From Desertivirga brevis (GTDB lineage: Bacteria; Bacteroidota; Bacteroidia; Sphingobacteriales; Sphingobacteriaceae): a stretch of 64,000 bases of DNA. Below are positions 1 to 9,054 of the stretch, in pieces. Below the pieces are notes generated by a model that made no database searches, was not told the DNA's origin, and saw nothing but the letters and a program-made list of their open reading frames with translations. The stretch covers positions 124,001 through 188,000 of the forward strand of contig NZ_JAFEWF010000001.1 of the NCBI RefSeq assembly GCF_017355835.1. Direction: 5' to 3'. The position numbers were made by a program, and so were the translations under genes. The stretch's first letter is position 1. Every line of letters begins with the position of its first letter.

Positions 1-1618
1 TGTTCATTACATACAGATCAGTAGGAGAGGTGGATGTGGAATTTGACATCAAGTGCAAGTTCTGCGTGTTCCTCGTATAAGAGGCCTTTAGAGAACTGGA
101 TTTTCTCAACTGATAACTTGCAGAAATACGTGGTTCGGGGTTTATATACGTTTTAACAATTTCTCCTCCTGCATAAGTGCCGGTACCAATTGTATTTCCG
201 TCCCTGTCATAGGTCCTAAAATCACCGGGACCAAAAGCTGAAAACGCACTGCCGCGAAGGCCGTAAGTAATATTTAGTTTGTCGCTAACCTTCCACTCAT
301 CCGAAATATAGATTGCAGTTTCCAGACCTGTGCGGTTTTGAATCTGATCATCATTTACCGACGAGGCCTCACTTGCCGTGATCTTACCAGGTCTTATGGT
401 ATGGTGTATCACATCAAGACCAAAGCGAAGATTATGCTGGTTCAGAGAGTATTGAAAATCCTGTTTAAGATTATAATCCTGGATAGCCGACTTTACTTTA
501 AAATCGCTCTGCTCAATAAAGCTCTGAATTACGTAATTGTAATTGCTATAGATGAGCGATGTGTTTGAGAATAAACGGTTATTGAACAAATGGTTCCAGC
601 GAAGAGTAGCGGTAGAGTTACCCCAATCGAAGCCGAAGGTTTTGTTCAGCCCTAGTTCATCCCTTCCAAAATACCCGGAGAGGTAAAGTGTATTATTCTC
701 GTTTATGCGGTAATTCACTTTGGCATTTAGATCGTAGAAATACAACACGTTATTTCTAATGGAGGTGTCTGGAGCCAATTTTAGAAATGCATCAGCATAA
801 GTTCTTCGTCCGCTGATAATAAACGAGCTTTTATCCTTGATCAACGGGCCTTCCACCTTTAACCGGGATGAGATCAATCCCAAACCACCTTCTACTCCGA
901 TGTCGTTCTGGTTACCGTCATTCATGCGGATATCCAATACAGAGGCCAATCTTCCACCATATTGAGCAGGCATTCCGCCTTTATAAACAGCTACATCTTT
1001 TATCGCATCTGAGTTGAAGGTAGAAAAGAAACCCAGGAGATGGGAGGCATTATAAACAGGAGCTTCATCCAACAGGATCAGGTTATGGTCAATTGATCCA
1101 CCTCGAACGTAAAACCCGCTATTACCTTCACCTGCTGATTTTATCCCGGGAAGAAGCTGGAGTGTTTTGATAATATCACGTTCCCCAAATAAAACCGGAA
1201 CATTCTCCACTTCAGCCATGTTCAGTTTGGCAAGCCCCATCTGGGCACTTGAAACATTAATGTCTTTTCGCTCTGAAGTAATTACCACCTCTGCCAGCTC
1301 ATTATTTGCTTTTAGGGAAAGGTCGAAGCGAGTATTCTTATTTAGGTTTAAAGACCGGGTAAGAGTTTGGTAACCGATATAGCTAACTGTCAGACTATAG
1401 TCTCCCTTTGGTACGCTCAATGAATAATAACCGTATGCATTAGTGGTTGTAGCGTTATCTTTAGCTCCCCTAAGCTTTATCGTTGCACCAATTAAAGTTT
1501 CTCCGGAGGTAGAATCTTTGACGACCCCCGAAATAGTAAAGTTATTTTGGGCGAATCCATATCCCGCAAATGAAAGTAATGCCAGAATAAGTACGCCAAC
1601 CTTTTTAAATTGATTCAT
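1..1618 (-). CDS. TonB-dependent receptor, partial (C-terminus off the left edge)
   Basis: An open frame of 539 codons runs from an ATG at 1618 to the left edge without a stop. The first 24 residues form a signal peptide ending in FAQ. A carboxypeptidase-regulatory-like beta-sandwich follows (about residues 27-110, with GATIKL and YGYYSL motifs), then a plug domain (about 125-235, with QLLPGI and LILLDEAPVY). The rest is barrel sequence rich in alternating aromatic and polar residues. Such outer-membrane receptors take up siderophores or other ligands using TonB energy. The substrate cannot be told from sequence. The barrel C-terminus is outside the window. No SusD-like partner lies on the visible side. 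Confidence 0.93.
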   Translation of the reverse strand, partial: MNQFKKVGVLILALLSFAGYGFAQNNFTISGVVKDSTSGETLIGATIKLRGAKDNATTTNAYGYYSLSVPKGDYSLTVSYIGYQTLTRSLNLNKNTRFDLSLKANNELAEVVITSERKDINVSSAQMGLAKLNMAEVENVPVLFGERDIIKTLQLLPGIKSAGEGNSGFYVRGGSIDHNLILLDEAPVYNASHLLGFFSTFNSDAIKDVAVYKGGMPAQYGGRLASVLDIRMNDGNQNDIGVEGGLGLISSRLKVEGPLIKDKSSFIISGRRTYADAFLKLAPDTSIRNNVLYFYDLNAKVNYRINENNTLYLSGYFGRDELGLNKTFGFDWGNSTATLRWNHLFNNRLFSNTSLIYSNYNYVIQSFIEQSDFKVKSAIQDYNLKQDFQYSLNQHNLRFGLDVIHHTIRPGKITASEASSVNDDQIQNRTGLETAIYISDEWKVSDKLNITYGLRGSAFSAFGPGDFRTYDRDGNTIGTGTYAGGEIVKTYINPEPRISASYQLRKSSSLKASYTRNTQNLHLMSNSTSTSPTDLYVMN

Positions 1619-1739
1619 CAACCTTTATTTGTCGTAAAAAATGTACCGCTAAGATGCGGTAAATTTTAATTTGTTACAGGATTTATGGAATCAATCTTGA
1701 TGGCGGATGGTTAACGAAAAATACGAGCTGATGCTCAAC

Positions 1740-2699
1740 CTATTCTGCTGCAGCTCTTCCTAGTCGGTCATTTATTGCCAGGCCAAGGCCTTCTTCAGGA
1801 AATACTTCAGCCAGGATAATGTCCAGTCCTTTAGAGTCAAGCTCATACAGAGCATTGAATAGGCCTTGTGCGGCTTCTTCCAGATTACCTGATGGCGATA
1901 AGATGAGCTGATGGGCAATAGCAGGATGGGTGTAATGAGTGTTGAAGGAAAGCACGCCTACTTGCTTTCCCTGCACATTAAGCAGGTGTTGTTTCACATC
2001 AGCAGTATGGATCAATTTTGCTCTTGGGGAGTAATGTTTTAGAAGCATGCCAGGTGATGCAGGGCTGGCAGATTCATGTGTGATAGTTTTTATCTCCACA
2101 CCATCCAGTGCTGCTTCCAGCGCTTCTTTCGTTATTGCACCATGGCGATAAAGGTAAACACCGTCCGACTTAAAACCCACTACGGTAGATTCAATTCCTT
2201 TCTGGCATGGCCCCCCATCCAGAATAAAGGGAGCTCTTTCACCAAACGCTTTTCTAACGTTCTCTGCACTTGTCGGACTTATATAGTTCGAAGGATTGGC
2301 GCTTGGAGCAGCCAGCGGAAATCCTGTTTCCTGCAACAAGTTGAGAGCTATAGGGTGATTAGGCATTCGCACGGCAACCGTGTTACCTCCGGCGGTTATC
2401 ACGTCTAAAATCGTATCTTGCTTTTCCAACACGAGCGTAAGAGGACCCGGCCAGAAATGACTGGCCAATTTTAATGCCGTATCCGGAATGTTCTTTGCCA
2501 CTTCACTCAGCACTTCGAAGGATTTGATGTGTACGATAAGGGGATTGTTTGATGGCCGTCCTTTCAACTCAAAAATTGAACGTACCGCAGTAGCATCATA
2601 AATATTTGCAGCTAAGCCGTATACTGTTTCCGTGGGGATAACAACAACTTCCCCTTGTTGCAACATTTTCGCAGCTTTTGAAATTTCCGGACTAGACAT
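1740..2699 (-). CDS. sua5: L-threonylcarbamoyladenylate synthase (Sua5/YrdC/TsaC family)
   Basis: This cytoplasmic enzyme makes threonylcarbamoyl-AMP from threonine, bicarbonate and ATP for t6A modification of ANN-decoding tRNAs. The 319-residue protein has the YrdC fold with PTETVYGL (22-29), the substrate-binding KGRPSNNPL (46-54) and APSAN near residue 131. A linker and the C-terminal Sua5 domain follow, so it is the long Sua5 type rather than short TsaC. The ATG at 2699 sits just behind a -7-like TAAATTTG, which implies a very short leader. It is a single gene next to the TonB receptor with no obvious operon partner. The identification is firm. Confidence 0.95.
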   Translation of the reverse strand: MSSPEISKAAKMLQQGEVVVIPTETVYGLAANIYDATAVRSIFELKGRPSNNPLIVHIKSFEVLSEVAKNIPDTALKLASHFWPGPLTLVLEKQDTILDVITAGGNTVAVRMPNHPIALNLLQETGFPLAAPSANPSNYISPTSAENVRKAFGERAPFILDGGPCQKGIESTVVGFKSDGVYLYRHGAITKEALEAALDGVEIKTITHESASPASPGMLLKHYSPRAKLIHTADVKQHLLNVQGKQVGVLSFNTHYTHPAIAHQLILSPSGNLEEAAQGLFNALYELDSKGLDIILAEVFPEEGLGLAINDRLGRAAAE

Positions 2700-2703
2700 G
2701 CCG

Positions 2704-2711
2704 CAAATTTA
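2704..2711 (-). promoter_or_regulatory. Bacteroidota-type -7 element for sua5
   Basis: On the minus strand this reads TAAATTTG, matching the TAnnTTTG consensus, and lies only 4 bases before the sua5 ATG. If used, the transcript would be nearly leaderless. Seen by motif only. Confidence 0.4.
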
Positions 2712-2890
2712 CTGATCGTTGCAATATCATTGTGAAAATACTTTGGCGTAAACAAGTGTCAATAGTACTTTTCAGGATAGAATGAGGGCGAATTAGCACA
2801 AATCACAAAGTAATGCTTGTTCGCGATGAAGCAAATGGAGTGAATATAATTCATTACCTTGCTGTCTAGTCGCTTTCTTACATCAACACA

Positions 2891-3784
2891 ATGACGAATA
2901 ACATTTTTGAAGCCAGCCTTAAAACTATCGGTTTACTACATGTGAATGAGGATAGTCTTAAACTTATCAATTCTGAGGCTTACAAATCGTACATCAAGGC
3001 CATGTACTTACCTAAAGGATGCAGTATCAAAGTCGACTTTACTATTTACCATACTGGAGAGCCTTCGCTATTCTTTATAAGTCCCAATCAGGTTCTAAGT
3101 ATTGAAGCTCTCTGCACGGAGCAGGGCTATTTTATATTTTATAATCGTGATTTCTATTGTATCCAGATCCATGATGAGGAAGTAGCTTGCGACGGCCTGC
3201 TGTATAATAACATTAATAATATGCCTATGACAGTGGTACCTGAGCAGGACGCCGCGTTCATCAATCATCTTTTCACCCAAATCCAAAGCGAGTTTGAGCT
3301 AAAAGATTCCTCACAAGAGGAAATGCTTCGCACCTATCTAAAGCAGTTGTTTATCAAATCCACAAGGCTTTGGAAAAAGCAGCATCTAAACGGGGTGCTC
3401 ACCGATCAGAACAATGACCCTGACGCTTTTAGACAGTTTACCCAATTAGTTGAGGCCCATTATAAGCAGAAACATACCGTAGCAGACTATGCCGACTTGA
3501 TGCTGGTCGCGCCTAAAACCCTTACTCATAAATTCAAACGGATGAATCTTCCTGCCCCAAATGATGTGATCAAGAACCGGATCATTCTCGAGGCTAAAAG
3601 ACTTCTAGTACATACCACTCTGACTGCAAAAGAGATTGCGTATGAGTTAGGATACGATGATCCGGCTTACTTCAGCCGTTTGTTCTTAATAAAAACCGGC
3701 GAATCGCCTTCAGGATTCAAGTCGAAGTATTTAGGTCAAGGTCAACTGGATGCTGGTCCTGCATATCTTGCATCGGAGGCTTAA
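2891..3784 (+). CDS. AraC-family transcriptional regulator
   Basis: The 297-residue protein has an AraC-type double helix-turn-helix at its C-terminus (about residues 190-280). The second helix-turn-helix shows IAYELGYDDPAYFSRLF followed by GESPSGF, the usual AraC signature. The N-terminal 150 residues look like a cupin-type sensor domain without a recognisable ligand motif. The next gene downstream on the same strand is a secreted alpha/beta hydrolase 244 bases away, a plausible but unproven target. The ATG at 2891 is the only good start. Confidence 0.9.
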   Translation: MTNNIFEASLKTIGLLHVNEDSLKLINSEAYKSYIKAMYLPKGCSIKVDFTIYHTGEPSLFFISPNQVLSIEALCTEQGYFIFYNRDFYCIQIHDEEVACDGLLYNNINNMPMTVVPEQDAAFINHLFTQIQSEFELKDSSQEEMLRTYLKQLFIKSTRLWKKQHLNGVLTDQNNDPDAFRQFTQLVEAHYKQKHTVADYADLMLVAPKTLTHKFKRMNLPAPNDVIKNRIILEAKRLLVHTTLTAKEIAYELGYDDPAYFSRLFLIKTGESPSGFKSKYLGQGQLDAGPAYLASEA

Positions 3785-4028
3785 GGACTAAATTCAAATA
3801 CATCCTCACAACTTTCTGTTAAAGCGAGCTCTCTAAGCAGCGCTATAATTTACCTTTTCCATCTGAAACTACACCGGTTCAGGGCTATTAAAATAGTTTT
3901 AATGGTACCAGGGAAAAATCTACAAGACACTCAGCTATATGTCCATTCCTCAGCCTCATGTTTCTGCCCACCTTTGTACTGTTCACTGATAACAATACAA
4001 AAAGAAACATAAATTAAAAGCTAAAACA

Positions 4029-4937
4029 ATGAAAACACTTATCTTAACCATCAGTCTTCTAGCAGCACTAACCCTTAATAAAAACCTTAGTGCCCAGGTA
4101 AAGAGAACACCCGCTTCAGCAGGCAGAGCAGAGTACATCGAGGTAGAAAAGAATGTCAAATTACATGTGACAGACTTAGGTGAAGGACAGCCAGTTGTTT
4201 TGATCCATGGTTGGCCATTAAACGACGCTATGTATGAGTACCAATACCAATATCTTGTTAAAAAAGGATTCAGAGTGATCGGAATTTCATTAAGAGGATT
4301 TGGAAAATCAGACAGGCCTTATGGTAAGTATAACTTTGATGTTTTCTCAGACGATATTAAAGTTGTATTAGAGAAACTGAATATAGAGAAAGCCGTGCTC
4401 GGAGGCTTTTCAATGGGAGGAGCGGTAGTTACTCATTATACTGCTAAATATAATGGGGCGCATATCAGTAAGCTGGCACTGTTCGCTGCTGCAGCACCAT
4501 CATGGAAACAACGGGCTGATTTTCCTTTCGGTGCGTCTGATGAAGCGGCCGCAGGTTTGATCAAAACAACAGAAACCAACAGACAACAGCTTATTGTAGA
4601 CTTTGGAAACAGCTTTGGTGCCACTGAAAACAGCTTGTCGGCACCAGTGTCCAACTGGTTGGCCAGCATCAACTCAGATGCTTCACCTTATGCCACTACA
4701 CAATCGATCACTGCATTAAGAGATCTTGACCTTCGTCCGGAACTAGCTAAGATCAAAATCCCGGTTGCTATTTTCCACGGAACAAAAGATAAGTTGTGTG
4801 AATTCGAATTCGCTAACCAACTGCATAAAGGCCTAAAGAACTCTTACATTGTTAAGTTCGAGAACAGTGGTCACGCATTGTTCCTTGAAGAAATGGATAA
4901 GTTTAACACAGAGCTTGAGAAATTCGCAAAATCATAA
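4029..4937 (+). CDS. secreted alpha/beta hydrolase (haloperoxidase/arylesterase-like)
   Basis: The 302-residue protein begins with a signal peptide ending in LSAQ (residue 23), so it is exported. The alpha/beta hydrolase core has the oxyanion motif LIHGW (58-62), the nucleophile elbow GGFSMGG with Ser near 127, an acid in HGTKDKLC (Asp near 254) and the catalytic His in SGHALF (near 281). The family includes non-heme chloroperoxidases and esterases; the substrate is unknown. A very similar paralogue lies on the minus strand at 10600-11544. An intrinsic terminator follows directly. Confidence 0.9.
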   Translation: MKTLILTISLLAALTLNKNLSAQVKRTPASAGRAEYIEVEKNVKLHVTDLGEGQPVVLIHGWPLNDAMYEYQYQYLVKKGFRVIGISLRGFGKSDRPYGKYNFDVFSDDIKVVLEKLNIEKAVLGGFSMGGAVVTHYTAKYNGAHISKLALFAAAAPSWKQRADFPFGASDEAAAGLIKTTETNRQQLIVDFGNSFGATENSLSAPVSNWLASINSDASPYATTQSITALRDLDLRPELAKIKIPVAIFHGTKDKLCEFEFANQLHKGLKNSYIVKFENSGHALFLEEMDKFNTELEKFAKS

Positions 4938-4984
4938 GAAGGATAAAGCTCTCCAATTACAGGAAGTTTAATTTCCAAAATAAA

Positions 4985-5021
4985 GGGAATAGGTGGCCGG
5001 TGCTAATCTATTCCCTTTTTT
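4985..5021 (+). terminator. intrinsic terminator after the hydrolase
   Basis: GGGAATAG (4985-4992) pairs perfectly with CTATTCCC (5008-5015), followed by six T residues. It lies 48 bases after the hydrolase stop. Confidence 0.8.
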
Positions 5022-5034
5022 AGTAAAACACCTC

Positions 5035-5066
5035 GCACCGTTATGCTGAATTCATTTAAATATCTC
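5035..5066 (+). repeat. intergenic palindromic repeat, copy 1
   Basis: GCACCGTTATGCTGAATTCA is followed by a diverged right arm. It is a degenerate copy of the element at 5121-5150. In this copy the second arm of the ATGCTGAA/TTCAGCAT palindrome is decayed. Confidence 0.55.
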
Positions 5067-5120
5067 TTGGTCTTTATAACCTCGCTGTCACCAGCACCAA
5101 AACAAGAACATCCCCACCTT

Positions 5121-5150
5121 GCACCGTCATGCTGAATTCATTTCAGCATC
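5121..5150 (+). repeat. intergenic palindromic repeat, copy 2
   Basis: GCACCGTCATGCTGAATTCA followed by TTTCAGCATC forms a palindrome, ATGCTGAA against TTCAGCAT. Two copies occur 86 bases apart in the convergent intergenic region. Similar CGTCATGCTGAA elements are, to my knowledge, scattered between genes in many Bacteroidota genomes. Confidence 0.6.
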
Positions 5151-5216
5151 CCTTGAACTACACATTAATATCAATTATACCTATACTGTAAATGATTTAA
5201 AGTAAAAGCTTAACAA

Positions 5217-6032
5217 TCAGCCCACACCAACTACTAATTGATTAGGTGAAACCCCATATTTCTTTTTAAAGATATAAGAGAAATGGGAGAGGTCTTCAAA
5301 TCCAACTTCAAGGTACACCTCTGTGGGCTTCTTCTTTTTCTCCGCTAAATGATAATAAGCAAACTCGAGTCTTTTGTCGGTTAACCACTTCTGAGGGGTG
5401 GTATTAAATAGCTTTTTGAAATCCCTGTTGAATGTAGATAAACTCCGGCCAGTCAGGTATCCCAGTTTTTCCAGCGACATGTTAAACATGAAGTTCCGCT
5501 GCATAAAATCAACCAAATCGATCTTACCCGGAGCGTCGAAATTTGCCAGAACACTATCAACACCCGGATCGATCGTACGGAGGATACTTACAGCTTCTGT
5601 TATTTTCAGAGAAGCGATATCCTCTGGAAATTCACCCTTTACATCAAAGTAAGGTATTAGGGATGCTAAGCAGCTTTCTATTAATGGATGACCGCTGAAA
5701 CTGAATATCTTTTGTTCCGGTTGCCTTTTCACCCTGACATCAATCTTCTCGTAATATTTCTTTTAGCGTTCAGTCGATAAATGCATCACCACGGTTTTAT
5801 GAGGCAATCCGTTTTTGGGGTAATTAATAATAGTGGCCAATTGATTTCTAGGAATAAGAAAGATATCTCCTGTTCTGAAGTAAAAGGTTGTATCCCACTG
5901 GATAATCTTTGTTTCGCCTGAAATGAACCAGACTAGCATATGGTCGTCAAACATCAGGTCCGACTTGAACAGCTTGTCCTCATAAGACGATAGCTTAATC
6001 TCCTTGCTTAAGTACCGGGATATATGTTCCAT
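5217..6032 (-). pseudogene. AraC-family regulator split by an in-frame TAA
   Basis: Two stretches in the same reading frame (6032-5763 and 5762-5217) are separated only by a TAA at 5763-5765. The first half is a cupin-like sensor (residues 1-89, ending LSTER). The second half continues KKYYEKIDVR and carries the AraC helix-turn-helix with YLEVGFEDLSHFSYIFKKKY. Full-length relatives, as I recall them, read through here with a hydrophobic residue, so TTA (Leu) to TAA is the simplest explanation. A GTG at 5732 could restart a 171-residue DNA-binding fragment. Either a real nonsense mutation, a sequencing error, or two separate products. Confidence 0.8.
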
Positions 6033-6079
6033 TTTTTAAAGTTATTTATTTTAGTCAATGATATGAGTTCCTTTTTCAA

Positions 6080-6724
6080 CTAGTTGGTTGCGAAGGATTT
6101 CTCGAACGAGGTGTAGCTGTAACAGATATTCCGCAAGTCCTGATAGATCTCGCACAACCTTGATGACTGATCATTATCGTCTTGTAAGATTTCCAGATCT
6201 TTGCCTGCACAGGCTTCAGAAAGTTCATCGGTGATCAAAAGATAGGAGGTTTGCGGAACCTTATTTTTTAGCAGCCGGTGAGCTTCCACAACCACTTGTC
6301 CGTATAGCTTTCTAAACCCACCCAGGTAATACTCGCTCATTGGTCCATAATGGGCTACAGCCTTAAGTTCCAGGTTCAATTTCAGGTTGTATTTTATTTC
6401 TAAAGTCGCCCTGGTTTGATCAAAAGCAGTTTTCATCGCTTTAAACTGTTCCATAATTTCATCGGTATCTGGTAGCTGTTGCCATTTGAAAAAGAATACT
6501 GCGTCGCCCTCGATCTCGGCTACCTCCAAATCCAATTTATTATTTTGGATGATTGATGAAAGTAGTTCATAGGTTATGCTTCTTCCCGTTATCTGGTCTG
6601 TGCTTCCCACAAGTTCTGTGAATCCGCTGATATCTGGTATAAATACCAGGCCCTTCCGGTCGGGCTGACCATTTGTGTAAGCCCTCTTTGTTACTGCTTT
6701 AATTCTGTTAAATATGTTAATCAT
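6080..6724 (-). CDS. DUF2652 protein (adenylate/guanylate-cyclase-like fold)
   Basis: The 214-residue protein shows LVFIPDISGFTELV near residue 27 and AEIEGDAVFFF near 88. These resemble the metal-binding aspartate regions of class III nucleotide cyclases. DUF2652 proteins are widespread in Bacteroidota and often considered cyclase-like, but enzymatic activity is not established. The ATG at 6724 gives the best start. Its neighbours are the split AraC regulator downstream and an SDR upstream on the same strand. Confidence 0.85.
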   Translation of the reverse strand: MINIFNRIKAVTKRAYTNGQPDRKGLVFIPDISGFTELVGSTDQITGRSITYELLSSIIQNNKLDLEVAEIEGDAVFFFKWQQLPDTDEIMEQFKAMKTAFDQTRATLEIKYNLKLNLELKAVAHYGPMSEYYLGGFRKLYGQVVVEAHRLLKNKVPQTSYLLITDELSEACAGKDLEILQDDNDQSSRLCEIYQDLRNICYSYTSFEKSFATN

Positions 6725-6809
6725 GATAGTTTGTATTTTTTCATTATATCAGATAGCGATACCATTTAAGCCTCCGCTCATTAAGCCCACCGGGGAAGGG
6801 GCATTCAAG

Positions 6810-7823
6810 CTAATTCACTTCGAACCTTATGCCTGTCATCTGTTCGCTGAGGTTCCAGAGTTTTTTAGCATTTGTCTCATCCAGGGAGTAGGGTTGTACA
6901 CCTCGTTCACCGAGACCGTTACCTGCTGTAAAATGGCCGAGGTCTAATTCCGCAATGTCTCCATCTTCGCAATAAACACCACCTATATCAGCTAGCAAGG
7001 GACTAGTGGCACACCAAATTGTTGTAGCTGCACCTTGAGGAATGCTTTTAAGACTTGCAAGGATCTCCTCACGCATATTGCCATTTTCATCAAAGAAGCC
7101 CATCTGTTTGAAAAGTTCCATGTCCGCTTGCCGACCTAGTTCTGTACCTGCGATAGAGCCAGGATGTAAAGAATATGCTCTTACATTAAAGGATTTGGCG
7201 CGATTATCCAGTTCAAGAGCGAACAGGTTGCTAGCTGTTTTCGACTGCCCATAACCCAGCAGCGTTTGGTATTCCCTGTGCTCAAAATTAGGATCTTCGA
7301 AATCGAAAGGCGCCATTTGATGCCCATAAGAAGATACATTTACAACCCTTGCACCACCGGCTGCTTTAAGCGCAGGCCATAACCTGGCTACCAGCTGATA
7401 CTGTCCTAAGTAGTTTGTTGCTAATTGAGATTCGATACCCCGACTATCCCTTTGTAAAGGAACCCACATTATACCGGCATTATTAATCAGCAAATGAAGA
7501 GGTCTGCCCGAAGCAAGAAATTCACCTGCAAATGCATCAATAGTCTCTGGCTTGGTTAAATCCATTGCAGCGATCTCTACATTTGGAATGCCCTCTAAAT
7601 TTCGCTTTGCTTTTTCAATGTCTCTCGCTGGAACGACCACCGTTGCCCCTGCTGATGCCAGAACCTTGGTTGTCTCCAGTCCAATACCTGTATTACCTCC
7701 AGTTACAATTGCTATTTTTCCAGTCAGGTCAATTCCTTGGATCACTTCAGCAGCTGGTGATTGAGCGTTAAATCCTGAGGCAATTGGAGTCTGTAACGCA
7801 CCTTGATAATTGTTCTTTTCCAT
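6810..7823 (-). CDS. SDR-family NAD(P)-dependent oxidoreductase
   Basis: A 337-residue classical short-chain dehydrogenase related to the WW-oxidoreductase/retinol dehydrogenase branch. It has the nucleotide-binding TGGNTGIGLE motif near residue 41, LLINNAGIM near 110, a catalytic Ser in VNVSSYG and the active-site YGQSK near 190. The extra N-terminal 30 residues and C-terminal extension fit the family. A -7-like element lies upstream. Substrate unknown. Confidence 0.9.
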   Translation of the reverse strand: MEKNNYQGALQTPIASGFNAQSPAAEVIQGIDLTGKIAIVTGGNTGIGLETTKVLASAGATVVVPARDIEKAKRNLEGIPNVEIAAMDLTKPETIDAFAGEFLASGRPLHLLINNAGIMWVPLQRDSRGIESQLATNYLGQYQLVARLWPALKAAGGARVVNVSSYGHQMAPFDFEDPNFEHREYQTLLGYGQSKTASNLFALELDNRAKSFNVRAYSLHPGSIAGTELGRQADMELFKQMGFFDENGNMREEILASLKSIPQGAATTIWCATSPLLADIGGVYCEDGDIAELDLGHFTAGNGLGERGVQPYSLDETNAKKLWNLSEQMTGIRFEVN

Positions 7824-7849
7824 TTTGTTTTTTGTTAAATGATATAGAA

Positions 7850-7857
7850 CAAATGTA
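7850..7857 (-). promoter_or_regulatory. -7 element TACATTTG upstream of the SDR gene
   Basis: On the minus strand TACATTTG matches the Bacteroidota TAnnTTTG -7 box, 26 bases before the ATG at 7823. Confidence 0.5.
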
Positions 7858-8053
7858 GGCGGTTCAGGAAGGGGCAGTTTTGTTCAGGCAGTCAATTTAC
7901 TTTGTTGAAAATGTCATGAGGGGAAGGGATTACGTTAGGGATTTTTGCGTTACAGGGGAATTAAGAAGAGTGGCGCAAAGTCGAATACTTAGTCCAAGCT
8001 TGAAAGGGAGAAATCAATAAGTAGGGTAGAGGTAAACCTGAAAGTTGAATCTC

Positions 8054-8431
8054 TTATCGAAACAGTTCAAATAAGAAGCTAGCAATTCCCACTCTAAAGA
8101 GATACAGACTAGTTATGAGAAAGGCAACTAACAGGTATGACTTTGCATGGCTGGAATTTCCCTTCATAAGATTAAAGTACAGCAATACAAAACAGACCAT
8201 TAATACCGCCAAAAGAGCACCCCAATTTTCAATAAAAACATTTAGTGGCAGGCTTTCAATTCTCTGTGATTCTGCACCCTCTCCGAAAAGCAACCAATAG
8301 ACAATAGGGATGATTAGCACATAAAGTAAGGAGCAGAGAATGAGGTTTAACAGGAAAACTATGGTAAAATGAAAGTATAGTGTTCTCGAATTAAGTATCC
8401 GTTTGATTGTTTTGGCCATGATATTCGACAT
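8054..8431 (-). CDS. small multipass membrane protein of unknown function
   Basis: From the ATG at 8431 the protein has about 125 residues and three or four hydrophobic segments (around FTIVFLLNLILCSLLYVL, a middle LLAVLMVCFVLLYF and a late LLVAFLITSLYLF). A TTG at 8437 or an ATG at 8419 are alternative starts. I do not recognise a family. It stands alone between the SDR gene and the lipoprotein operon. Confidence 0.65.
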   Translation of the reverse strand: MSNIMAKTIKRILNSRTLYFHFTIVFLLNLILCSLLYVLIIPIVYWLLFGEGAESQRIESLPLNVFIENWGALLAVLMVCFVLLYFNLMKGNSSHAKSYLLVAFLITSLYLFRVGIASFLFELFR

Positions 8432-8578
8432 CTGCAAATGTAATAAGCCGTTACTGTTTCAACTTCAACTGCAAATTACAGTATTTTTCAATAGAGTTAA
8501 ACTTCAAGTCCTATAACGGAGTATTGTGGGGCTGATTTTTCAAACCCTGAAACCTGGACCACTAACACTCTGAATCAC

Positions 8579-9046
8579 CTAGGGAAACACAGCAGCCCGT
8601 TGATTAACAATAAAAGCCGACCTTCTTTCCTTGTCGTGATCTTTGGGAATTGCCTCTTTATTGGGACCAGGTTCAACATGGTAATTGAAAGACAGTTCGC
8701 CGTCCGCTTTTTTCGAAACTTCAACCGTTTCAACTGAAACTATAGCGCCATTCATATCTGTTCCATACCAATGAGGCATCGGTTTTTGTTTCCAGGTAAC
8801 CATTTTATATAGTTCCCCTTCATAATGCTGCTTGCTTTCATCCTTTGCAGATTGGAAGGCTAGATCGTTCCCATAAATAATAGAAATAGTGCCTTTTTTC
8901 TCATTAATAACAGAGCTGATCACTTTTAGCTCATCATTATCAAATAAATCTTCTGGAGCCAATCCAGGAGCATTATCGTTATTACATGACGATAACACCA
9001 GCGTCAGAGCTAAGGGATATAAGGCTATATTCACATAGGTTCTCAT
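8579..9046 (-). CDS. lipoprotein of unknown function, last gene of the P460 operon
   Basis: The 155-residue protein has a lipoprotein signal with lipobox LSSC at about residue 20, followed by NNDNAPG, so it should be lipid-anchored in the envelope. The mature part contains SVETVEVSKKADGELSFNYH and an HDKERRSAF motif. It starts 8 bases after the cytochrome P460 gene and is surely cotranscribed with it, suggesting a shared periplasmic redox task. No family recognised. Confidence 0.8.
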   Translation of the reverse strand: MRTYVNIALYPLALTLVLSSCNNDNAPGLAPEDLFDNDELKVISSVINEKKGTISIIYGNDLAFQSAKDESKQHYEGELYKMVTWKQKPMPHWYGTDMNGAIVSVETVEVSKKADGELSFNYHVEPGPNKEAIPKDHDKERRSAFIVNQRAAVFP

Positions 9047-9054
9047 GGTATCAC

